A stretch of 7,173 bases of DNA from Bacteroidales bacterium UBA1266 (GTDB lineage Bacteria > Bacteroidota > Bacteroidia > Bacteroidales > WCHB1-69): contig DBVK01000167.1 of assembly GCA_002308135.1 (NCBI GenBank), positions 10,872 through 18,044 on the forward strand, written 5' to 3'. Both the position numbers and the translations under genes were made by a program. The notes under the pieces were generated by a model, which saw only the letters and a program-made list of their open reading frames with translations, did not search any database and was not told where the DNA came from. Shown piece after piece: positions 1-6,101 of this stretch; positions within the stretch are counted from its first letter, which is position 1; each line of letters begins with the position of its first letter.

Positions 1-222
1 GGCAACCAGACATACCGCCTGGTTATGGTGATGAAAATCCATCCGGAACATCCCATAAACCTGACCGATGACTACGAAAAAATCAAAAACGCCGCATTGG
101 AGGCCAAAAAGCAGAAGGCGCTGGTCAAATGGGCCACGCACAAGGTCCGGCTGACGCATATCGAAATCAACGGCAAGTATCACCCGTGTGACTTTTCTGA
201 AAATTTAGGGATAACATTCTGA
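1..222 (+). CDS. C-terminal end of a probable SurA/PpiC-like peptidyl-prolyl cis-trans isomerase (5' truncated)
   Basis: The reading frame is open from the first base, so the gene starts outside the window; 73 codons and a TGA stop are visible. The visible tail reads GNQTYRLVMVMKIHPEHPIN, followed by an acidic 'LTDDYEKIKNAAL' helix, a Lys-rich stretch, a Trp (KW), and an ending with T-H-I-E-I and C-D-F. From family knowledge, this order (YR-hydrophobic strand, 'DDYE.IK..AL..KK', Trp, TYI.I, CDF) is what closes Bacteroidota periplasmic SurA-like isomerases after their second parvulin domain. Such proteins act as chaperones for outer-membrane proteins. No catalytic domain is inside the window, so the assignment rests on this tail alone. 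The stop lies 1 nt before rsmE, so the two are probably co-transcribed. An unrelated protein with a similar helical tail cannot be excluded. Confidence 0.65.
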   Translation, partial: GNQTYRLVMVMKIHPEHPINLTDDYEKIKNAALEAKKQKALVKWATHKVRLTHIEINGKYHPCDFSENLGITF

Positions 223-223
223 C

Positions 224-934
224 ATGCAGCTTTTCTATACAGAGGATTGGGACGGTTCACTGGGCTTTCTTCCGGAAACGGAAGCGAAGCACTGCCTGCG
301 TGCGCTCAGGCTGCGGACAGGGGACCGCATACAGGTGACCGACGGGAACGGGAATCTGTATACCGGACGACTGCTGGACACCAGCGACAGGAAGTGCCCT
401 TTTGCTGTGGAGAACGTGCAGCGCATGCCGGAAGCCTTCCCGTTCCGGCTGCACATGGCGGTCGCGCCGACCAAAAACCCCGACCGTTTCGAATGGTTTG
501 TCGAAAAAGCGGTGGAAATCGGAGTCACGGAAATCACCGCCCTGCAATGTGCGCATTCGGAACGCAGCAGCATCAAAGCGGACCGCATACGCCGCCTCAT
601 GGTATCGGCCATGAAGCAGTCCCTGCATTTCCAGCTGCCGCTATTCCACGAAGGCATCGAAGCGAAAAGCTTCCTGCAACAGCATGCAACGCTTGAGGAA
701 CAGAAATTCATCGCCTACTGCGGTTCCGACACCGTCAATCCTCCTTTGGGGAAAGTGTGCCGTCCGGGAGGGGACATCCTTGTCATGATAGGCCCCGAAG
801 GGGACTTCAGCCACGAAGAGATACAAATGGCCCAACACTGCGGATTCTCTACCGTTTCCCTTGGGAACAGCCGCCTGCGGACAGAAACCGCCGCCGTAGT
901 CGCTTGCACCACTATTCACGTAATCCATGCCTGA
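224..934 (+). CDS. rsmE: 16S rRNA (uracil(1498)-N3)-methyltransferase RsmE
   Basis: RsmE transfers a methyl group from S-adenosylmethionine to N3 of U1498 of 16S rRNA, in the decoding region of the assembled small subunit, and acts in the cytoplasm. The 236-residue length is normal for the family. Residues 1-70 form the PUA-like RNA-binding part, with the typical 'KHCLRALRLRTGD' segment at 22-34. The SPOUT methyltransferase domain follows: 'KNPDRFEWFVEKAVEIGV' at 84-101, 'AMKQS' at 129-133, the SAM-binding loop 'IGPEGDFS' at 189-196, and the trefoil-knot motif 'SLGNSRLRTETAA' at 212-224, whose Arg/Thr/Glu residues are conserved. AMKQS is the variant usual in Bacteroidota, where other phyla often have EQSGR. 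The ATG at 224 follows the previous stop by 1 nt, and only a weak AGGG lies upstream at 207-210, so translation is probably coupled to the gene before. All motifs are intact, and I see no frameshift. Confidence 0.96.
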   Translation: MQLFYTEDWDGSLGFLPETEAKHCLRALRLRTGDRIQVTDGNGNLYTGRLLDTSDRKCPFAVENVQRMPEAFPFRLHMAVAPTKNPDRFEWFVEKAVEIGVTEITALQCAHSERSSIKADRIRRLMVSAMKQSLHFQLPLFHEGIEAKSFLQQHATLEEQKFIAYCGSDTVNPPLGKVCRPGGDILVMIGPEGDFSHEEIQMAQHCGFSTVSLGNSRLRTETAAVVACTTIHVIHA

Positions 935-937
935 ACC

Positions 938-3250
938 ATGAAGAAAACCCTGTCTTTGCTTCTGCTCAGTTGCTGCCTGCCGGCCATGCTCCACGCACAA
1001 AGCGTCGGACTGGTGCTTAGCGGAGGCGCAGCCAAAGGCCTGGTGCATATCGGAGTGATACGTGCGCTGGAAGAGCAAGGCATTCCCATCGACTACATTG
1101 CAGGCACCTCCATGGGGGCCATTATCGGCGGACTGTACGCCGCCGGCTATTCCACCGAGGAAATGGAAGAACTGTTCCGTTCCCAGGACGTGGAACTGTG
1201 GATGAGCGGCAACGTGGACAGCAAATACATGTATTTCTTCAAAAAAAACCAACCCAACTCCACCTGGCTGCAAATCGCCTTCTCCCTGGACTCCTCCATT
1301 TTCAAGCCCACCCTGCCCACCAACCTGATTTCGCCCAAACAGCTGGACCTGGCTTTTCTGGAGATTATGGGTGCGGTGGACGCCGTGTCCAAACGGAATT
1401 TCGACAGCCTGTTCGTGCCTTTCCGCTGCAATGCCACCGATATCGGACAGCGCAAGGAAGTGATTTTCCGTAGCGGTGCGCTGAAAGACGCGGTTAGGGC
1501 CTACATGAGCTTCCCCTTTGTGTTCAAGCCGCTGCTGCTGGACAGCTGCATACTTTATGACGGCGGCATGATGAACACTTTCCCGCTGCACATCATGGAA
1601 ACGGATTTCAAACCAGACTATACCATAGGTGTCATCGCCTCCGACCTGTTTACCACCACCCCCTCCGGAGAGGACATCGTATCCATTGTCACCAGTATGA
1701 TCACGGAACCCGACCAAGCGAACATCACCCTGCAGGGAAAGGGCATCATACTGCACCCACCAGTAAGCCCGAATCTGGGACTGACCGATTTTCAAGGAGG
1801 TATCACAATGATAGACAGTGGATATGTCTACACACTGCACTACATTGACAGCATACGCAAAGAGGTGCACCGCTATACCTCCAAAGCGGAAGTGGCGGAA
1901 AGACGGGCTGGCTTCCAACAGCGCATTCCCGATTTGTGCATCGGAAGCATCAAACTCAACGGACTGAAACCCAGTCAAGAGAAAATCATCAGCCCCATAC
2001 TGTTGAACAATGATGAGGTAATTCCTCTCCGCGAATTCAAAAAACGCTATTCCAGGCTTATGCTGGAAGACAAGATAGAGAACCTGTACCCCAACCTCAC
2101 TTATGACTCCGCCAAACAGCACTTCCTGCTAGACCTGGATTTGAAACAGAAAAAACCTTTCACCTTCAGATTCGGCGGACACCTGTCCACAGGATACTAC
2201 TCCACCCTATACACCCAACTGATGTACCATACCCTGGGCATGCAATCTGTGAGCACCGGCTTTGAGGCCTATTTCGGCCATTTCTACAACGCGTTGACCG
2301 GACTGCTGCGGCTGGACTATTACATGCAGCCGCCTTTCTACCAGCTGGTCAAATTCGGTGTGCAGCGGCATAACCATTTCGACGCGAACTACACCCTGTC
2401 CAGCTACACCGACCATGACCTCACCTATTACATGGTGGAGAGCAACAGCTTTTTCCAATACGACATCGTCTCCCCCCTGCGGGAGAAGTCCCAATGGAAG
2501 ACGGGATTCACCCTGTTCATGGAAAACAACCGCTATTTCCATACCGGCAACATCAAGGCAAACGACACCAGCGACCAAAACCTCTTCAACGGGCTGCGTC
2601 TGCACACCGCCTTGGAATACAACACCGCCGACTACCGTTATTTTTCAACCAAAGGCACCCTGCTCCGGATTGAAGCGGCCTACCAAAGCGGCACGGAAAC
2701 AAACTATCCGGGCAACACCTCTGCCCAATCCCAAATCATAAAAGCGAAACACCAATGGATCACCGTCAACGCGACGGCCATCTCCACACTGAAAATCATT
2801 AAACACTACCGCTTGGGAGGCTATGCGCACCTTGCCTTGTCCAACCTTCCCATGTTTGCTTCGTATACAGCCACAAACCTGCACGCCAACACTTTTGCCC
2901 CTACCCCCGAAAGCAAAATTTCCTATCTTCCCCAATTCCGCAACCCAAATTTCGCGGCGGTGGGTCTGAACAACATCTTCACCCTGCGTCAACAGATACA
3001 GATCCGTCTTGACGCCTACTACTACCAACCCTTCAGCCGGGTGGAGGAAGTGACGGACGACAAAGCCAAACAAAGCAAAGTGCTGATTGAGGAATTCTCC
3101 ATGCTGTTTTATGCGGCAGCGGTATACCAGACCAAACCGGGTCCCATCTCGGTTTCGCTTTCCCTGTATCCGCAAAGCGACCGTAAAGCCGTACAGACCT
3201 TCTTCAACATCAGTTTCGGTTATCTGTTATTGGAAAACAAAATCTTTTAA
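938..3250 (+). CDS. Exported patatin-like phospholipase with POTRA-like segment and C-terminal outer-membrane beta-barrel (type Vd-like)
   Basis: This is a predicted Ser/Asp-dyad lipid acyl hydrolase carried on an outer-membrane barrel. Residues 1-20 are a signal peptide (KK, Leu-rich core, cleavage likely after M-L-H-A). The patatin domain spans about 23-290: oxyanion-hole loop SGGAAKG at 28-34, nucleophile elbow G-T-S-M-G with Ser58, and the second dyad residue Asp208 in D-G-G. Residues about 335-405 ('IGSIKLNGLKPSQEKII' onward) resemble one POTRA domain. Residues 406-770 show alternating aromatic/polar strands, a 'YFSTKGTLLRIEA' segment like those of Omp85 barrels, and a terminal Phe, the normal outer-membrane insertion signal. 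The same order occurs in type Vd proteins such as PlpD of Pseudomonas and FplA of Fusobacterium. The catalytic residues are intact, so activity is likely. Substrate, and whether the patatin domain stays in the periplasm or reaches the surface, cannot be told from the sequence. The start, 3 nt after the rsmE stop, is fixed by the signal peptide. Confidence 0.92.
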   Translation: MKKTLSLLLLSCCLPAMLHAQSVGLVLSGGAAKGLVHIGVIRALEEQGIPIDYIAGTSMGAIIGGLYAAGYSTEEMEELFRSQDVELWMSGNVDSKYMYFFKKNQPNSTWLQIAFSLDSSIFKPTLPTNLISPKQLDLAFLEIMGAVDAVSKRNFDSLFVPFRCNATDIGQRKEVIFRSGALKDAVRAYMSFPFVFKPLLLDSCILYDGGMMNTFPLHIMETDFKPDYTIGVIASDLFTTTPSGEDIVSIVTSMITEPDQANITLQGKGIILHPPVSPNLGLTDFQGGITMIDSGYVYTLHYIDSIRKEVHRYTSKAEVAERRAGFQQRIPDLCIGSIKLNGLKPSQEKIISPILLNNDEVIPLREFKKRYSRLMLEDKIENLYPNLTYDSAKQHFLLDLDLKQKKPFTFRFGGHLSTGYYSTLYTQLMYHTLGMQSVSTGFEAYFGHFYNALTGLLRLDYYMQPPFYQLVKFGVQRHNHFDANYTLSSYTDHDLTYYMVESNSFFQYDIVSPLREKSQWKTGFTLFMENNRYFHTGNIKANDTSDQNLFNGLRLHTALEYNTADYRYFSTKGTLLRIEAAYQSGTETNYPGNTSAQSQIIKAKHQWITVNATAISTLKIIKHYRLGGYAHLALSNLPMFASYTATNLHANTFAPTPESKISYLPQFRNPNFAAVGLNNIFTLRQQIQIRLDAYYYQPFSRVEEVTDDKAKQSKVLIEEFSMLFYAAAVYQTKPGPISVSLSLYPQSDRKAVQTFFNISFGYLLLENKIF
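1794..1810 (+). promoter_or_regulatory. Shine-Dalgarno-like sequence and in-frame ATG inside the patatin gene
   Basis: AAGGAGG at 1794-1800 is followed, after a 7-nt spacer, by an ATG at 1808 that is in frame and encodes Met291 of the patatin-barrel protein. This is the best Shine-Dalgarno match and spacing noticed in the window, better than at any real gene start. It lies downstream of the catalytic patatin region and ahead of the POTRA-like and barrel parts. A product started here would lack a signal peptide, and Bacteroidota use Shine-Dalgarno pairing little, so chance is the most likely explanation. Confidence 0.15.
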
Positions 3251-3260
3251 ACCCTCTCCT

Positions 3261-4673
3261 ATGAAACATCTCATGAAACGCATGCTCTTTCTGCTCCTCT
3301 GCTGCTCCGCCAGTCTTTCCATGACGGCAGCCGGTTTGCGTGCAGACCTGAATTGTTTTGTCTTTCATCTTCCGGACGACACCAGCTACATTGAGCTGCA
3401 ATACCTGATATACGGCAACGGACTGCGTTATGCCCCAACAGAAAAAGGCGGCTACCAGGGACGCGTCCGGGCGGACATCACCTTTGAATCCCTAAAGGGG
3501 AAAACCTTTGTGCTGAACCGCCGGTTTTTCTACCTGACCGCTTTGTACCCCGACTCCTTGGCGGAGAACGGGAAACAGAACAATTACAACCTGTCCCGCA
3601 TACCGCTGCCTGCCGGAGTATACAAAATGCAGCTCAGCCTGCGGGACGATAACGACAGCATGGCTGAACCCATACGTTACACAGCCGAAATCGACCTCCG
3701 TTTCGAACGCGACAAGGTAACGGCTTCCAGCCTGCAGATCATAGGTGCCTACGCAACCGCCGGGAACCACAATGTTTTCACAAAAAACGGCCTTCATCTG
3801 ATCCCTTATTTCTCCTCTTATTTCCCCTCCCAGGTGGACACCCTGACCTATATGTGGGAAATCTATAACACGGACAAGGCGTTTGCCCGCGACGATGCAG
3901 GCTGGATAGAATCCAGCATCACCCCCGCCGGTTCGGACATGGCCTACCTCCTTCACAAACCATTGAAAACCATTTTCACCTTTTCTCCCACGCCCCGATA
4001 TATCCATTTCCAGTCCTTTCCCATCGACAGCCTTCCCTCCGGAAACTACTACCTTCGGAACAAGGTGTTTTCCCCCAAGGGAGAGCTGCTGCTGAACGAC
4101 AGTTTCTTCTTCCAGCGCAACAACCCCATCCACACCATGGTGGCGATGACAGAAGACATCCTGGATATCGACACGCTGAAACAGTTCATCGATTACCTGT
4201 TTCCTATAGCGAAAGGCGATGAAGTGGATTTTATCCGCTACGCGAAAAAAAGCACGAACTACCAGGAGCTGGCGGAGTTTTTCCGCTCCTTCTGGCTGCG
4301 CCGGAATCCTGAAGACCCCTGGGACGGCTGGTTCCGTTACTATGGCGATGTCAAACGGGTGAACCATAAGTATACCACCTTGCGCTTCAAAGGATACAAA
4401 ACCGACCGGGGCTATTATTACCTCAAATACGGGCCGCCCAGTGAAATAGAGTACCACCTCAACGAAAACGGACTCAACCCATATGAAATATGGAGCTACT
4501 ATCAGCTGGACAACCAGACGGACGTGTATTTCATTTTCGGGGATTTGGACCTGAACACCAAAAACTACACCATGATTTGCAGCAACAAAAAAGACGAAAT
4601 CTACGACCCCCGCTGGAAATTCCGCCTCAAACCCAAGGACGCGCGTCCCACTGACATTGAAATGACCGAATAA
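3261..4673 (+). CDS. Exported GWxTD-domain protein of unknown function (GYKTD variant)
   Basis: The product has 470 residues and an N-terminal signal peptide (Lys/Arg near the start, Leu-rich core at about 8-13, possible cleavage around T-A-A-G at 22-25 or L-R-A at 26-28). Residues about 26-310 look mainly beta-stranded and match no family I recognise. The C-terminal part, about 315-460, fits the GWxTD domain: an FW pair at 344-345 followed by 'LRRNPEDPWDGW', then G-Y-K-T-D-R-G at 378-384 and 'YYYLKYGPPSEIE' at 385-397, and a late 'EIWSYYQL' with aromatic strands. The family signature is GWxTD-RG followed by a Y-G-P-P turn; here Trp is replaced by Tyr. The biochemical function of this domain is not established. 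ATG codons at 3261, 3273 and 3282 are all in frame; 3261 is nearest to the previous stop (10 nt away), but 3273 gives an equally good signal peptide. Upstream extension would overlap the patatin gene and bury the signal peptide. The gene probably shares a transcript with the patatin gene. Confidence 0.85.
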   Translation: MKHLMKRMLFLLLCCSASLSMTAAGLRADLNCFVFHLPDDTSYIELQYLIYGNGLRYAPTEKGGYQGRVRADITFESLKGKTFVLNRRFFYLTALYPDSLAENGKQNNYNLSRIPLPAGVYKMQLSLRDDNDSMAEPIRYTAEIDLRFERDKVTASSLQIIGAYATAGNHNVFTKNGLHLIPYFSSYFPSQVDTLTYMWEIYNTDKAFARDDAGWIESSITPAGSDMAYLLHKPLKTIFTFSPTPRYIHFQSFPIDSLPSGNYYLRNKVFSPKGELLLNDSFFFQRNNPIHTMVAMTEDILDIDTLKQFIDYLFPIAKGDEVDFIRYAKKSTNYQELAEFFRSFWLRRNPEDPWDGWFRYYGDVKRVNHKYTTLRFKGYKTDRGYYYLKYGPPSEIEYHLNENGLNPYEIWSYYQLDNQTDVYFIFGDLDLNTKNYTMICSNKKDEIYDPRWKFRLKPKDARPTDIEMTE

Positions 4674-4687
4674 AACAGTTTTAATTC

Positions 4688-4695
4688 TAACTTTC
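4688..4695 (+). promoter_or_regulatory. Weak candidate Bacteroidota -7 promoter element upstream of nhaD
   Basis: TAACTTTC matches 7 of 8 positions of the Bacteroides sigma-ABfr -7 consensus TAnnTTTG. It lies in the only intergenic gap larger than 10 nt (4674-4712). No TTTG-type -33 element is present at the expected distance; the nearest TTG, at 4657-4659, is too far upstream. If used, transcription would begin only about 10 nt before the nhaD ATG. The gap also holds no hairpin or T-run that would end transcription from upstream, so read-through from the GWxTD gene is at least as likely. Confidence 0.2.
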
Positions 4696-4697
4696 CT

Positions 4698-4712
4698 AAA
4701 AACAAACAAAAA
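4698..4712 (+). promoter_or_regulatory. A-rich translation-initiation leader of nhaD
   Basis: The 15 nt directly before the nhaD ATG consist of 13 A and 2 C, with no purine-rich Shine-Dalgarno sequence. In Bacteroidota, translation initiation depends on unstructured, A-rich leaders more than on Shine-Dalgarno pairing, so this stretch supports 4713 as the true start and the phylum assignment. None of the other gene starts in the window has a comparable A-tract; they sit at or next to upstream stop codons, where coupled translation is expected. Confidence 0.5.
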
Positions 4713-6101
4713 ATGAACTTATTCGTTTTAATGATTGTCCTGTTCATTGGCGGTTATCTGCTGATAGCCCTTGAACATCCTATTCAAATCAACAAATCCG
4801 CCACCGCACTGCTATTGGCCTGTGCGCTATGGGTGATTCTGGCCATCGGAGGGCAAGCGGTGCTTTCCGACCCCACTGCCTACCACTCCTTCCGCATCAA
4901 CAACCCGGGCAGCACGTACCTGGACTGGCTGGTGCACAATGAATTGGTACACGCCTTGGGGGAAACCGCTGAAATCATTTTCTTCCTGCTGGGTGCCATG
5001 ACCATTGTTGAATTGATTGACACCATGGGAGGATTCAAGGTCATTACCGACAAACTGGAAACCACCAAGAAAACAAAACTGCTCTGGCTGGTCTGCCTGC
5101 TGGCCTTCTTCATGTCAGCCATTCTGGACAACATGACCACCTCCATTGTAATGATAGCGGTACTGCGCAAACTGATCGGAGACCGCAAGGAACGCTGGCT
5201 TTTCGCCGGCATGGTCATTCTGGCCGCCAACTCCGGCGGAGCCTGGTCTCCCATGGGGGATGTCACCACCATCATGCTCTGGGTCGCCGGAAAAATATCC
5301 GCCGTCAACATCATACTGGTCACTTTCCTGGCAAGTCTCGCCTCCATACTGATACCGCTCATTATCATTTCCTTCATCCTGAAAGGCAATGTGGAGCGGC
5401 CTCAGGAAGACCATACCCACCTGAACGCCGAATACGCGCTTCCCCACTGGGAGAGCGTGCTTTTCCTCTGTCTTGGGGTAGGCTTGCTGCTGTGCGTGCC
5501 TGTCTTCAAAACGCTGACCCACCTGCCGCCCTACCTGGGCATGCTGGGTGCGCTCGGTGTTTTGTGGGTCACTTCCGAACTCATACACCGTGGAGCGGCG
5601 CATGAAGGGAAAAGCACTTACGCCATCAGTTCCATCCTCTCACGCGTGGATGTGACCAGCATTCTTTTCTTCTTAGGCATACTAATGGCTGTCAGTGCTT
5701 TGGCTGCAGCCGGCCACCTGACCGCCCTCTCGCAGACGCTGGACAAAATCCCCATGAAGGAACCGGGCAAATATTACGCCATCAACCTGCTGATCGGCAT
5801 CTTCTCCTCTGTGATTGACAATGTGCCGCTGGTTGCCGCCAGCATGGGCATGTACACCTTCCCTATGGACCATTACTTCTGGGAGATGCTGGCCTACTGC
5901 GCCGGCACGGGCGGCAGCCTCCTCATCATCGGCAGCGCCGCAGGTGTGGCCGTCATGGGCATGGAGAAGATAGACTTCATCTGGTACCTCAAGAAAATAA
6001 CCCTGCTGGCTCTGGCTGGTTATATCGCCGGCGCCTTGGTGTTCATCGCCATGGATATGACCCTCTTCGAGAACATCGCATGGCTGCGTGACCTGGCATG
6101 A
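4713..6101 (+). CDS. nhaD: NhaD-type Na+/H+ antiporter
   Basis: NhaD proteins are inner-membrane antiporters of the ion-transporter superfamily that expel Na+ (sometimes Li+) in exchange for protons, helping salt and pH homeostasis. The 462-residue product is almost entirely hydrophobic, with about 11-13 membrane-spanning segments starting at residue 2. Two inverted-repeat-like halves each carry an Asp-Asn motif in a re-entrant or broken helix: 'ILDNMTTS' (Asp139, Asn140) and 'VIDNVPL' (Asp369, Asn370). Each is followed by a Gly-rich motif: 'ANSGGAWSPMGDVTT' at 172-186 and 'AGTGGSLLIIGSAAG' at 397-411. These are the hallmark regions of NhaD and related carriers. A hydrophilic loop at about 226-246 separates the halves. 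All key residues are present. The start is supported by the A-rich leader. The last 4 nt overlap the next gene (ATGA), suggesting coupled translation and possibly a shared role. Confidence 0.93.
   Translation: MNLFVLMIVLFIGGYLLIALEHPIQINKSATALLLACALWVILAIGGQAVLSDPTAYHSFRINNPGSTYLDWLVHNELVHALGETAEIIFFLLGAMTIVELIDTMGGFKVITDKLETTKKTKLLWLVCLLAFFMSAILDNMTTSIVMIAVLRKLIGDRKERWLFAGMVILAANSGGAWSPMGDVTTIMLWVAGKISAVNIILVTFLASLASILIPLIIISFILKGNVERPQEDHTHLNAEYALPHWESVLFLCLGVGLLLCVPVFKTLTHLPPYLGMLGALGVLWVTSELIHRGAAHEGKSTYAISSILSRVDVTSILFFLGILMAVSALAAAGHLTALSQTLDKIPMKEPGKYYAINLLIGIFSSVIDNVPLVAASMGMYTFPMDHYFWEMLAYCAGTGGSLLIIGSAAGVAVMGMEKIDFIWYLKKITLLALAGYIAGALVFIAMDMTLFENIAWLRDLA

Noticed and set aside
766..787. 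GGGAGGGG followed by an in-frame ATG inside rsmE
   Set aside because: The spacer is 11 nt and the ATG lies just before the SAM-binding loop, so the product would be a fragment without most of the domain; it shows that purine-rich runs before ATG arise by chance here.
962..973. Possible lipobox (L-L-S-C, Cys12) in the patatin signal peptide
   Set aside because: The hydrophobic core before Cys12 is short and a better signal peptidase I site (M-L-H-A) follows; an outer-membrane barrel protein is not expected to be a lipoprotein.
641..2122. Long open frame of 493 codons on the - strand opposite rsmE and the patatin gene
   Set aside because: It runs antisense to two well-supported genes, crosses their boundary, shows no recognisable domain and has a Gly/Val/His-rich composition typical of the complement of biased codons.
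3087..3260. Upstream extension of the GWxTD gene to an earlier ATG
   Set aside because: It would overlap the end of the patatin-barrel gene by more than 160 nt and place about 58 Arg/Pro-rich residues ahead of a clear signal peptide.
3492..4709. Open frame of 405 codons on the - strand opposite the GWxTD gene
   Set aside because: It is almost entirely the complement of a gene with a signal peptide and a recognisable domain; its Val/Phe/Gly-rich translation looks like a codon-bias shadow and no motif was seen.
4674..4712. Possible terminator between the GWxTD gene and nhaD
   Set aside because: No inverted repeat or stem followed by a T-run could be found in these 39 nt.
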